Part shown: positions 35,201-46,885 of the stretch, piece after piece | Layout of the letters: the number at the start of each line of letters is the position of its first letter | Numbering within the stretch: the stretch's first letter is position 1 | Source: Amphiduros pacificus | Lineage: Eukaryota > Annelida > Polychaeta > Phyllodocida > Hesionidae | Reading direction: 5' to 3' | Assembly (NCBI GenBank): GCA_949316495.1 | Contig: OX439012.1 | Span: 20,326,666 to 20,390,665, forward strand | Length of the DNA stretch: 64,000 nucleotides | The notes under the pieces: generated by a model | Told to the model about the DNA's origin: nothing | Seen by the model: the letters and a program-made list of their open reading frames with translations, nothing else | The model's database searches: none | Translations under genes and position numbers: made by a program

Positions 35201-35525
35201 ACTACACTGGCTCCCAGTCCATGCTAGAATTGAATTTAAGATTCTTCTACTTACCTGGAAGGCCTTAAACGGTAAGGCACCGCCTTACTTGCGCGATCTA
35301 CTCCTAGTAAAACAAGGCGAGAGATGTCTACGATCCAACGATGGAATGCATCTGACCGTCCCTAGGACCCGCTTAAAAACGGTTGGTGATAGAGCCTTCT
35401 CTTCTATCAGTCCTAGACTATGGAATGCACTTCCTAATGTGATTAGGAGTAGTAGCTCGGTTGCGACTTTCAAGAACAGACTGAAAACGCACCTATTCAG
35501 AACTCATGTTCTTGAAGCGCTATGA
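32235..35525 (+). CDS. LINE B ORF2: APE endonuclease and reverse transcriptase
   Basis: The ORF2 polyprotein, about 1,096 codons. The N-terminal 115 residues hold scattered Cys (HCLSCPRW) and no recognised domain. The APE-type endonuclease runs from about residue 118 to 350, with visible active-site segments GSCNAQSI, VTETWL, FLGDYNFHVN and YISDHK. The RT shows LLLDLSAAFDTIDH (motif A), YGVPQGSVLGPILF (motif B) and YHIYADDTQIYI (motif C, intact YADD). A C-terminal domain ends FKNRLKTHLFRTHVLEAL. One in-frame TGA at 35187-35189 replaces the expected Glu of HISEKLRELHW, and the same frame is then open to 35525. No in-frame ATG precedes the endonuclease, so the start is uncertain. It would nick the target and prime cDNA synthesis. 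Confidence 0.88.
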
Positions 35526-35556
35526 ACAGACTTGTCTGATATCAGCGCTATATAAA

Positions 35557-35587
<31 letters not shown>

Positions 35588-35599
35588 TTTTAAACTTTT

Positions 35600-36950
35600 C
35601 AATGATTTGGTTTCATGATTTAAATCCAAGTTTGACGTTGTCTAGTAGGTACAGGCAAACATTTCTATTCAAACTTTTTTATCCCCAAAACCCCAAAAAA
35701 TACGTGGCTTGATATTGGGCTCATTGGAAAGAAAGAGATGAAATATTAAGAAGGTGGAGGGGACACAGCATAAATTTTTCTTATTATTAGGCAAAATAGC
35801 CAAAAACTGGTGTTTCAAGCAGTACAGAGGGAGGAGTTTGCAAAAAGGTAACAGCAGTATTCTATATGATCATATTAACATTTATGATATTTCCATGACG
35901 TCACTATGTCTGACATAACTATGACAACATTTACTTGCAACATCAGGAGGACTTCATTGCAGGTTAAATCATCTTTCTACTCGACATTATGATTTTTAGA
36001 TCTGTTGCCTTTTTTGAAGTCGCAGAGCTTTAGGAATGGGGAAAATGGCTTTGTTTCATCTGTCTGTCCGTCCATCTGTCTCTACTCCAATTATTGACGA
36101 AACTATCATCTTTTTTATATGTACTGCCATTTCATATTACTGTCGGTTCACTTGTATTTATCAATAATATGAATGGGAATGGTAAAGTCATTAATTTATT
36201 CATACACGGCATCCGCTTCACCGATCGGCTTGATGTTGGGCTCATTGGAAAGAAAAAGATGAAATATTAAGAAAGGTCAAGGGGACACAGCATAAATTCT
36301 TTTTATGAGTAGTCAAAATAGCCAAAAACTGGGTTTTGAAGCAGAACAGAGGGAGGAGACTTATCAAGGGCAATAGCAGTACTCTACATGATCATATTAA
36401 CATAATTTATGATGTTACCATGTCTGACGTCACTTTGACAACACTCTCCTGTCTGACGTCATTATGACATTTTCCTCTATGTCGTCACTATGCTTATCTT
36501 GCTCACAACGTCAGCACAGCTTTAGAGCAAGAAATGCCACCTTTCTACTCCAATTACTGAGGAAGGTATGGTCTCTTATATTCAGTTGAAAGATATGTGC
36601 ACCTCAGATCCTCACGAAGCTGTGCTAACCTTGCTCGCAACGTCAAGACAACTTCACTCCAGATTAAATCATCTTTCTACTCCAATTACTATGGTTTGCC
36701 GAGGGTTAGGAATGGGGAAAATGCTAGTTTATTTTGGGGATATGTTTGTTCAGCTGTTTGTACGTCTTTCCGTCTGACCTTGGAGTAATTATGAATGAAG
36801 TCGCAACGTCGCAAGATCAAAAGGGACATCATAGTTGCCTTCATGGCTATTGTTATGATGACGCCGTACAGGTGCAAGATATGAAAGTTTTGACTTTATT
36901 TTTTTTTCAGAGCTATTTAAAGTCATCAAAATCATGATTTAGGTTAAACA
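35600..36950. repeat. Diverged local direct repeats of unknown type
   Basis: Sequence from about 35707 (GATATTGGGCTCATTGGAAA) recurs from about 36228 with the same order of words (GATGAAATATTAAGAA, GGGGACACAGCATAAATT, AACAGAGGGAGGAG) over more than 200 bp, an offset of about 521 bp. A second motif family (GCTCGCAACGTCAAGAC, AAATCATCTTTCTACTCCAA) recurs near 35950, 36500 and 36640, and again near 38240. No element ends or coding potential are seen. Confidence 0.65.
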
Positions 36951-37290
36951 TATCGTGAATGAAATGTTTGTTTTTTCATACAGATTATGGGGATATAATT
37001 TTTATTTCTCTGCTCCAAGTTTGGACGATTTTATTATAAGATTTGTACATTCATATCAAAGTTATGAAAATGTATTAAAAATTGTTATTACGACCTCAGA
37101 TACTAAGGAAACCACGTGTTTTATTGTCATGTTTTCTTTCCAGTTTATTTTTAGTTATTGGCACATAAATTGGCAGCTTAGAAAAACATACCACGTTGTT
37201 CAGTGAAAAAAATACTATCAGAAAATGTTATTTATAGCCCTGCCAATATATGCGCCGTTATAAATAAATTGACCTAATACATATTATGTC

Positions 37291-37618
37291 GCCACAGGCC
37301 GTGGAGCAGTTGGTTAGAGTGCCAGCTTATTAGCACCAGTTCCTCTGTGGTGATCCAAAGGTCGTGGGTTTGATCCCCAGCCGTGGCGAGGTTGAATTCA
37401 TGATACAATTTCACACATGAGCTGAGGCCCGTGCACGAAGGGTTAACCCGTTGTCCTTGTAAATCTGTAACCAGGTGGATTGTCATGTCAAGGACCTGCG
37501 ACATGACAATTCAGTGAGGCAGCACTATATCTGCTACAAGTAGGTCTCATCACGAAATGACTGAAATACTGTTGAAAGTGATGTAAAGCCCCAAACAAAC
37601 AAACAAACAAACAAACAA
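37291..37618 (+). mobile_element. tRNA-derived SINE, family 1, copy 2
   Basis: The same SINE as at 4014-4330, plus strand. It has a tRNA-like head (GTGGAGCAGTTGGTTAGAG, GGGTTTGATCCCC), a common body, and a tail of about seven CAAA units. It is flanked by ACATATTATGTC (37279-37290) and ACATACTATGTC (37619-37630), a 12-bp target duplication with one difference. Confidence 0.9.
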
Positions 37619-37630
37619 ACATACTATGTC

Positions 37631-39360
37631 ATCATTTAAAATCAACAAAAAATAACAATAAAAAATTGCAACATGAAATTTATAAATGATATATCATTAA
37701 CAATATTTTGTTTAAAAAGTTTTAAAAAGTATTATGAATAGTGACACATTTGTTATAACCATGTATAGAAAATAAAAGGTTTGGAAGATGTATTTTTCTT
37801 TTTTTCATAATATGTATTATTGACGAAATCAGAACAGAAATGAACGGATTTATTTGAAGTAATTTTGAGTGGATGGTATTGTAAGCTTCAAAAGAGCAAC
37901 TATTCTGAATTTTTCTTTAAAAAAAATAAACCAAAATGTGGTATAATACTTCAATAAAACTTTGGCCAATTTATCTTTTAAAAATATTAATCTTCAATTT
38001 TTCACTGTTCTGAAGTCGGCAACTATGATAGGATCAAAGGATTTTGAATCCATTGTGTGAAACAATGCGTTGCTACGAAGCCATAGCTCAAATAACAGCA
38101 GCTGTTGCACCTCCATTCATAATTACTCCAAGGTCTGACCATCTGTCTGTCTGTCTCACCATCTCTAATCCAATTTTGTATATATAATATTCAGTTGAAA
38201 GAAGTGTGTATCTCGAAGCCTCATGCAACTGTCTTTACCTTGCTCGCAATGCCAAGACTTCTCCATTTCAAGTTAAATCTTCTTTTTTTACTCAAATTAT
38301 TGACTAAACAATGGTTTATATTGATGGTTCGCCTCCATCTTTCAAAGGGTGGTTTCCAAAATAATTAATATTTATCCCTAAAAGAGGCCCTATCTTGGAA
38401 CTACTGTTTAGGGGGCCCACTGGCTAATAAGGGGATTTCAGATATGTTAACTAAATAATAAATAAATTTCATGTTAATAATAACATTTCATGCTAATAAT
38501 AATCCTAAAACTTTTGTTCATTGTATTTTATTGAATCTTTATGAGAAATTGACAATATAATACAATATTAACAACACCCAAATTGATTAAAGAAAGCCAA
38601 GAAAATCCTTTATCAGACCTACAAATATTAACTTCCTAGCTGCTGTGTAAAACAGTGAGAAAATTTGTCGTTTCTTAAAAATTAAGAACGTCTGAATGTG
38701 AAGAACGGTTTGCAAAGAATGAACATGAACATTTTTAAAAGTAGCCCCAAAAAGAAACCTCCCCCTTATCAGTAACCATGGACTGCTTAGCAACTTAAGC
38801 CTTACAACCTTCTCATGAAAAAGTGGCCCTTCCTTGTCAACAAACCTTTTTCCATATTGTGAATACATAGATATCCCTGAAATTATAGGCACCACATTAC
38901 AATCTAGATTTAATTATACCAACATTTTAGAGGCTGATAGCAAAAATTATACTGTTAATTGCTTAGAAATTGTGATATACTCTGACAATACAGACTAACA
39001 TTTCTCTATTTTGTTTCTTTTCTTACAGAAATTATCCCCTTTGGAATTCTTTCAATTTCAAAGAGTTATACCAAATATATAAACATCTTGGAAACAACAG
39101 TTATTCTCTACATGTAAGTGTTTATAATTAAGGTGAAATAATGTATGAAAGCTTTGATAAAATCAATGTAACTCACCTTGTTTTATTTATGTTGTGTCCT
39201 GCATGTGTCTTTTATTGCATCACAAATTTTGACCAAATAATGTAGGTCAATTGAAAATAATCCTCAAAGCACTAAGAAGAACCTGTATAGAATCGCCAGC
39301 TACTCCAGCTGCCCAATATATATTTGCCAGCTGCAGCCAGTATCTAGAAATTGCAAACCC
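37631..39360. other. Intergenic; inverted relative of the 36-kb repeat
   Basis: No gene recognised. At about 38100-38140 the minus strand repeats ACCTTGGAGTAATTATGAAT, which is on the plus strand near 36777, and 38190-38290 resembles 36570-36690 in direct orientation. The region is therefore part of the same diverged repeat family. Confidence 0.5.
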
Positions 39361-39429
39361 AAGTTAGTAAATGCTCACACGATCCTCAACCACCATATGG
39401 GCAAATTGGGGAGCACCCTTGATGATGAG

Positions 39430-40451
39430 CAAATCAGCATCTTAAATCACCAAAAGACATTACTATCCTACCCACTGATGACATTGTGAAATCAGTGGAA
39501 AGTCATGAGCTAACTGACGAGGTCAGAAGAGACTGGATATGTTTGTTTGTTTGGGGTTTTACATCACTTTCAACGTTATTTCAGTCATTTCGTGATGAGA
39601 CCTACTTGTAGCAGATATAGTGCTGCCTCACTGAATTGTCATGTCGCAGGTCCTTGACATGACAACCCACCCGGTCACAGATTTACAAGGACAACGGGTT
39701 AACCCTTTAGGCACGGGCCTCAGCTCATATGGGAAATTGTATTGTGAGTTCAATCTCGGCACGGCCGGGGATCAAACCCACAACCTTTGGATCACCACAG
39801 AGGAACTGGTGCTAGTAAACTGGCGCTCTAACAAACTGCGCCACGGCCCGTAGCCGAGACTGGATATGTAAGAGACTGATCTTGTATAGAGGTAAATTGG
39901 CAGAAAAACCAACAGGAGCATGGTGCAGAGATGAGGCGGCATGTATGAGTGATCCAGAAAAGGATGCCGATTCGGATGATGAGGCTGACCAGGATTCGGG
40001 ACTGATGTTAAATTTTGATGGTTCAAACTTCCCTGATGAGGAAGGAGTAACGAAGATCCCCAAAAACTCAACATCAAGGATAATTGGGTTTGGAGGATCT
40101 ATTATAAAGGAAATATCAAAAAGAACCAAAACAACCCTAAGGAAAATAAGTGGTGATGACGATGATACCAATGATTGTATGAGAATAAGTGGTACACCAA
40201 TTGGTATCGCTAAGGCACTAGTGGAAGTTAGAACAGTGAACAGAGAACATGTAAGAGAGAAAGAGGAAACCAAAAAAGATATTTGTTTCTATTATAGAAA
40301 CGGGAATTGTAAAAAGGGAAACAAGTGTGATTTTGTACATGACAACCCCGGAAAACAAGAAAAAGCACAGAGAAGTAAGGAAACCCGATCCAAGAAGTCC
40401 CAGGAAAGATTCCAAATTGAAGAGACCTCGAAAATTTTGACATTGCCCTAG
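39430..40451 (+). pseudogene. LINE A ORF1: KH domain plus CCCH zinc finger, SINE-interrupted
   Basis: Ahead of the SINE the frame reads KSVESHELTDEVRRDW. With the SINE and one copy of its 12-bp duplication set aside, it continues in frame as ICKRLILYRGKLAEKP. Then come an acidic stretch, a type I KH domain at about 40040-40230 (SRIIGFGGSIIKEI, GxxG loop GFGG), a basic/acidic linker, and a CCCH zinc finger at about 40285-40340 (CFYYRNGNCKKGNKCDFVH; spacing C-x7-C-x5-C-x3-H). The product would bind RNA. Its place just before an endonuclease start and its KH domain, shared with LINEs B and C, identify it as LINE ORF1. A Cys-rich segment (ICNICKKC, ACNCNSDSD) follows at 40474-40671 in another frame. 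A host RNA-binding gene is a less likely alternative. Confidence 0.65.
39541..39855 (-). mobile_element. tRNA-derived SINE, family 1, copy 3
   Basis: 315-bp copy on the minus strand, with its tRNA-like head at the right end and its CAAA-type tail at the left. It is flanked by exact 12-bp copies of GAGACTGGATAT (39529-39540 and 39856-39867). It lies within the LINE A ORF1 reading frame. Confidence 0.93.
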
Positions 40452-40991
40452 TGGGTGTACTGCTAAAATTAAAGTGTATGAGAAGATCTGCAACATATGT
40501 AAGAAATGTACAAATGCTAAGTTAAAAATGATGGAAAATATTGAGATGTTGAAGCAATGTAATCAAATATCTAGTCTCAATTTTGTGATAATCAATGAAG
40601 CATGTAACTGTAATAGTGATAGTGACATGGTTGAAATAACTCTCAATTTTGGGAAATACAATATATGGTGAAAAAACATGGTTAATGCCACTCCATGCTA
40701 TTTAACTCATACATTACTGCAAATATAATTATAAGAGTGGAGGCCCAACATTAATACTGGTGACTGAGCCCTGTACACCCGCACCTGAAACAGAAAGTTC
40801 AAAAATGAAACAAAATCAACCACCTCAATTCCAAATAATCCCAAGAAGACAACATTAAATAGAACGAAAATATCACAGCTAATGTAATGCACAATCAATT
40901 AAAGACTATTTCATTGAGTATGAGCTTGGTGCTCTTTTTATTACAGAAACCTGGCTACATGAAACTGGGGATGACATGATAATTAACCACC

Positions 40992-43900
40992 TTAGAGAGA
41001 GAACGACACACATATTAATTTGTGGAATTATGCTTTATTGATATAAAGCACGGCATAAATCACACAATCCAAACACACCAAGCACATAATAATCATCATC
41101 TCAAATACATCCCTTAAACCACTGCGTTATGCTACTCGAGGGCTAAGAGCCCGACTACAATAGTTACATGCCGATTAGATGTGGCATGTAACAGGACATA
41201 CATGGTAACATATACATAATTACATTGTAACACTAGTGATTAATTGTGAAATTACTTAGCAAGAAAACCCAATCATTGAAAATGAAGGCCAAGTATGTAA
41301 GAGATGAGTTGAATGAGTGAAATGAGTTAAGATGAGGTGGTGAGCCGAGAGGCGAAACATATGTGTGAGATGGGGGTTGGCGTATATATTTAAGGTAGGC
41401 CTGGGATCGCCATTGACCTGCCGCGCTGATCTCTTCTGGGGAGAAGCGGTTAATTGCCGATTGAGTTGCGTTCCCGGCGCGGAGGGAATGGGTCGAATAT
41501 CGGGTCGGGTCAAGACCGATTAACTTTATAAGCCGTTTGATGAGTGAATTGAATTAAGATTTCTCTAGAGGGCGACCGTCCCAGCACGTTAATAAGAAAC
41601 TGTCGGGTGAAATACCAGCCGGTCCCGCCGATGAAGAATGTGCGCGAAACATGGTGCGCATGGAGCAGTGAGCGCAGACGTGTGTACCGCTGCAGCCGAT
41701 GAATTTAGTAAAACCATAACGGGATGTTTTAGACTTGTGGATTTTCAGTGAGAAGTACTCTACTCCATTGTGATTACCGAATGCTACGTCACGCACCCTC
41801 GGGGGGGTGGAAAGTAGAACATTTGACGAGTTGTGATGATAAATAGCACAGTACTCACCGCCTCGCAAATACGCGAAGAATCCCAACGTCAGCGCCGCTC
41901 GGTGAACAAGAGAACTAGCTGAAGAGGGCAGCACGGCGAGCAGACGACATAGTATGGGGTAAGTTTTTGGAAGCTTTTGATTTGGGGGATCATGGTGTTC
42001 CTGCAGTGAGCGAATTGCTAAAGAGACTCGTGGTGTATAGATGGAGGGTGGAGGGTAGCCATGGAGTATGTGGAGGGAACGTATGGCGGCTAGATAAACA
42101 GAGATGGAAGCGGGAGACAAGGGTTTGGGTCGGGTGGGGTTGGTGAGATGAGCGATGTACATTAGAATGGAGTCCTCGGAGACTGGGGTGACAGTGAGAT
42201 GATATGTGTTGCAGAAATTTAAAAACTGCTTGTGGACTGAGTTATAAGTCCATCTTGTGTTGTGACGGAGTCCCGAACGGACGAGCTGTAGGGCTCTGGA
42301 TCGTAGATCTGCAATTGACAATAAATGAATTGATAATATTAACATTGTTGTTGCGCCACCTATAAGGTTAAGCATATATATGTTAACGTACGGATCCTAG
42401 TCCATCTTACATAAAGCGAATATTTACAAACCCAACATACACTAATCGATTCCGTGTGATACATACTAAACAAGATACATATGATACATACAAGATACAT
42501 GCAAGATACATATGATACTAAGATACATATAAGCCATTATTACTTATTCTTCTGATTGTGTGTACAGTGTCACATGTCAACAGGTATTGAAGCAGGTAAG
42601 GTCATGTGTAACTCGCTGTCAGGGTTCAGTGTCCGGAAACGGACAAAATCGTGTCTACTCAGGGCATCAGCAGTTGAATTATCGGCTGAGTAGAGATGAA
42701 TAGCTTTGTACTGTGATGAATAGTTACATAATGGTATAGCACACGTATACGCCCCATCATCTTAGGCTCTTTGGAACGTCCTGCGTTAACGCAGTAACAT
42801 ACCCCAAGATTGTCAATGTTCATCAACAGCTGTTTTCCGTGCATACGTTGGCCGAACGTGGCTAAATGAACTACCGCGTACAGTTCCTTCCACGCTATAG
42901 ATTGGGAGGCCATCCATGAGGTACAGCCGTTGAAGGTGAGTACTGACCATGATGTGTTATAATACAATCCACATGCGTAGTCTGATGCATAGGTAAATAA
43001 GATTTCCGATGTATCAGGATCGAATACCCGTGGAAACATGGATATGCCGTTATGATCACGTACACTATGGTGCCACCAGAGTACATCGAATTTGGCTTGG
43101 TGGGTGATGGTGATCTTGTGATGGAGTCTCAGAGTCCGTTTTGGTAACCTGATGAGTCGCCGAGTAAAGATGGAGCCGTACGGGACGACCCGAGCACAAA
43201 AGGTCAGTTTACCTATTAATGATAACAATTCTCTTTTAGTGCAGGTTGTCCGTTTGATCCAGTCCGAGGTGAGTGTCCGTATTTCGGAAAGAGGTTCCTC
43301 AGTGATGGATAAAGTCTTAGCTAGTATGTTTATCTCGATGCCTAAGAACTCTATTACCTGCGTTGGGTGGACGGTCTTAGAGGGCTGGATCATAAAGCCA
43401 GATTCCGTGCAGGTGTCGAGTATTTTATCCAAGCTCCCTTGACACACTTCCGAGGATTCCCCCAGGGTGATGATGTCATCAAGGTAATGGAGCGTGTCAA
43501 GGGAAGCCCCCCTTCCTTTGTATATGTAGTCAAGTCCGTCTGCAAATTCATTAAAAATCCTTGGGGCGGAACGGAGCCCAAAAGGTAGCACGGACATGTG
43601 GTAATATCTACCTCCCCAGTTGAAGCCTAACAGAGGCTGGTCTATAGGATGTACATATACTGATTGAAAAGCAGAGGATAGATCACACTTTGCTGCCCAG
43701 GGGGGTGTGTGATATTTCTCTATCAATGTGACAGCATCCATCACAGTGATATATTTGAGTGAACAATGCTCTGGGTCGATACCTGCATTCACTGAGTCAG
43801 TGTGGGGCCAGGAGAGATCATGTATCACCCTCGTTTTGCTGCTGGCCTGTTTGCGAAAAGCTCCCAGGGGGGAGGAACGGAATGCAGAGGGGAGGTCAGC

Positions 43901-45855
43901 CTCACTGAGTGGACCTCGGACCCTGTGCTGGGCTAAATTCTTATTCAAGAATTCGGTGACATCTGTGTTGAGCTGACTGGCAGACGGCCAGTTCTTGTTG
44001 ATCAGTTCCGTGGCATGGCCACTGAAGCCTATCCTAGCTCCGTGCAGGGCGTTCATAAGTAGCCTATGGGCGAACTTCCGATCAGGATGAGCCTCTAACT
44101 CCCTCTTCCAAAACTCAGCGGCCTGGGTGACGCCCACCGGTCGGGGACCGTCCATGAGCTTGTCGCCTGAGGCCACTGACGTTTGAGGGTCGAAAGAGGT
44201 CCAAACGTCCGAGACCCGCGCCATGCCAGGTTGACCGAGGTCTCAGACTGGGATGATGGATGATTGGTGCTGTCACCAGAGGCCCGCGCCTTGCCCGGGT
44301 CACTAGGGATGACCGAGGTCTCTAGATGGCGATGGATGAGGTGATGGTGATCCTTATTGGTGAGTGCCTGCATAGCCCCCTCATGTTGGGGGTTAGCTGA
44401 GGCCTCTGAGTGAGTCACATGCTTACTGGTGGCTCTGGCTGTTCCTACCGGATGGTGGAGGTCCGTTAGGATGAGCGAGGCCACTGGCACACTTCCCTTG
44501 TTTGGAACATACCTCATAGGGGAGGGATCCCCTGCAACCCTTACAGTGGTGGGCTCTTCTGCACATCTTAAAGTTGCACCTGAGTGCGTTCCAGTTATTG
44601 CACACCTCAGTGCTTTGAGTGCTGACCTTCTTCGTGGACCTAGGCGGTGCCCCTGGCGCCATCTGGGATGGCGCCCCAGGGAGAAAGGGGCACTCTAGGG
44701 GAGAGGTGTGGTCGAATTCACGACATCTAAGACACCTAGGCGCTGACAGCCTGACTTGAGTGGCGTCGAGGGTTGTCATTACTGTATCCAGGGGAAAAGA
44801 GGCGAATTGGAGGTGGCGCCCTCCCATGCCCATGCGATGCTTGGCATCGAGAGCGGCCACGGCTGTCCAATTATACTTCTTACTAAAGTCCAGGATGCGA
44901 CCTCTATATTCTAGCATATTATCGTACAAATGGACACCATGGACCTTCACCAATAAATTTTCATAGGCGTTCCAGGCTTCTAACCATAGTGTCACGTCCG
45001 TTATTCGGCGCTTCTGTCTATGAGGACGGTAACGGACGGCCCCATCAGGATCCAGGTAGGTTTGCATCGTCCCGAACTCTTCTGATTGTATGCTGAGGTT
45101 AGATAAAAAGTCCTCCAGTTGGATATATTCCCCCTTGAGGGCTGCCCTCAGGGTTTTTTCCGGTACATTCATTACTTTACAGAGGGGTTTCAGATCCTCC
45201 ATCGAGTCTGTGTTTCTAGTGCCGGCCACTTTTCCGCCTAGCAGAGGCATGGGTTCCCCCACTGATAAGAAACCTCCGGCTGGCTTGAACGTAGCATCAG
45301 TCAATACGTCTGCCTGCATGACTGAGGCTCCAGCGGCCTCGATCCCCTGGTCATGATCATTATATGTAATGTTCATATTGTTAGAGAAATCATATGGAAG
45401 ATTACCTTCTGCTGTGGTTGGGAAAGCTGAGGCCTGTTGGCTTGGTCCGTTCCGTGGGTGTGAGTCCTGTTGGGCCAGTTGAACCGGTAGAAGTGCCGGT
45501 TGAACTATCGGTTGAGTGGCCGGTTGGGGTCCCTGCTTCTCTATGGTTTGTCCCTGAGGGGTTAACTGCCGGTATCGAGCTTGCTCTGCTGAGAGTGCCT
45601 GTATCTGGGTTTGCATCTCTTTCAGTGTGGACAATATGATCGTCTGCGTGTCTGGGCTGCTAGTCGCCGTTTCTAACTGTTCTGATGGCGTGACAATTTG
45701 AATGATTGCTAACCTGCCACTGACCGGTGGCCTGAAGGTGGCATGTGACAGGTGAGTCGGTGGCCTGAGTCAGAGCTGCCCCCATGCTGGCCTTAAAAGA
45801 AAGTAGTGATTCTGTTTACCTCTAACCTCTGTTAAATTAATCTAACCTCTCATTA
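40992..45855 (-). mobile_element. YR retroelement (Ngaro/PAT-like), copy 2, reversed
   Basis: A second copy of the YR retroelement on the minus strand, treated as a fossil. In its own direction it has an A repeat (about 45855-45697), gag-like region (about 45690-44420), RT/RNase H (about 44520-42600), tyrosine recombinase (about 42360-41330) and a single B repeat (41269-40992). It is broken, with about five breaks by eye. Proteins are very close to those of copy 1, so both belong to one recently active family. The A2-B2 pair seen in copy 1 is absent here. It lacks the TTAA transposon and so shows the empty site. It is inserted in the endonuclease region of LINE A with no visible target duplication. 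Confidence 0.88.
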
Positions 45856-46794
45856 AAGCCCCAGGTTAGGCAGGTCCGGAGGCGGGATTGCTTTGCTCCA
45901 CAGAAAGGAACTTCAATTCAAAATTAATAAAGATTCCAAACCTATGGTGACAACTATGGAACTAATGGAGGCATCCCTAACATCAAAAAATAAAAAAACA
46001 CTTTTGTAGTCATTTATAGACCCGAACCATCTGATAAAAATAGATATACATACTCAGAGTTCTATGATGAATTCACAAAAAATAGCAGCACACTACTGTG
46101 TGAAAACACATGATGTAATTTTCTTAGGGGACTATAATTTTCATATGAACAAACCAGGGAAACCCGATGTCATTAAGTTTAATGACATACTGGCAACATT
46201 CGACATGTCACAATGGGTAAAATATCCCACCAATAAATTGGGAAATACCCTTGATCTCGAGCTCATTATGACTTTTAAGGGGAATAAACATTAAACAACC
46301 ACGTTGTGAATAGTATATATCAGATCATAAAATGATTAAACTATTCCTAAACATAGTACCACCAATACTACCAAAAAAAAGAATTAAATACAGGAAATCA
46401 ACCTTGATGAGCTAAAAACCGACGTGAGGGAGATAAATGCAAATACATCCGGATGGGATGAGTTGCCCCTATCGGACCTAATTGATTTCTTTGAGAATAG
46501 GCTAACTCAGTTAATGGATAGATATGCACCCATTAAAACGGCTAATATATCGCTAAGAAACCTAGCACCATGGATGAACGAGCAAATCAAGAAAGAGAAA
46601 TATCTAAAGAGAAAATTAGAGAGAAGAATGAACAAAACGAATTCTGAAATTGATAAAGAGCGGTACAATGCCTAGAGGAATAAGTTTAATTCTCTGTTGA
46701 AATCAACGCAATCTGAATATTTCAAGACTTTAGTTGAACAACACAAGCATGACCCAAAAAAATAATTCAAGGTCATTGAACAGGTCATGCATAA

Positions 46795-46795
<1 letters not shown>
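45856..46795 (+). pseudogene. LINE A ORF2 fragment (endonuclease to RT linker)
   Basis: The continuation of the LINE A endonuclease right of the YR element. It carries GRSGGGIALLHRKELQ, a stretch equivalent to FVVIYRPEPS, then VIFLGDYNFHMNKPGKPDVI, LGNTLDLE, and an SDHK-like segment, followed by the linker to RT (LMDRYAPIKTANIS, RKLERRMNKTNSEIDKERYN) and FKVIEQVMHK. Stops and frame changes interrupt it at several points, for example after YNA near 46674. It ends abruptly at the (AAT)n tail of LINE D. Confidence 0.75.
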
Positions 46796-46851
<56 letters not shown>

Positions 46852-46885
46852 TATAATTATAATAATAATAATAATTATAATAATA
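46794..46885. repeat. (AAT)n tail of LINE D
   Basis: About 90 bases of AAT/AAC-free trinucleotide repeat with two small AATT interruptions. It is the 3' microsatellite end of LINE D, seen from the plus strand. Confidence 0.9.

Larger units (their letters stand above)
29700..35587 (+). mobile_element. LINE B, near full-length CR1/L2-like retrotransposon
   Basis: A nearly complete non-LTR retrotransposon. In order it has a 5' UTR of up to about 880 bp (left edge not proved), ORF1 with a KH domain (30584-31819), an in-frame Cys-containing open region after the ORF1 TGA (31820-32254), ORF2 with APE endonuclease and RT (32235-35525), and a 60-bp 3' UTR ending GCGCTATATAAATTTT and an (ATT)n tail to 35587. 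Only one nonsense codon breaks ORF2. RT wording and the short repeat tail place it in the CR1/L2 group; the exact clade is not settled. No target duplication was found by eye. Confidence 0.88.
39361..46795 (+). mobile_element. LINE A, split by a SINE and a YR retroelement
   Basis: A CR1/L2-like LINE in pieces. An ORF1 segment (about 39430-39540 and 39868-40451) is interrupted by a reverse SINE. The start of the endonuclease (about 40880-40991: FITETWLHETGDDM) is cut by the reverse YR retroelement (40992-45855). The endonuclease resumes at about 45868 (GRSGGGIALLHRKE), runs through FLGDYNFHMNKP, and continues to VIEQVMHK at 46795, where LINE D abuts. Several stops and frame changes show it is dead. 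A plus-strand LINE 3' end at 49913-50470 could be its tail, but about 430 codons would be missing between. Confidence 0.75.
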
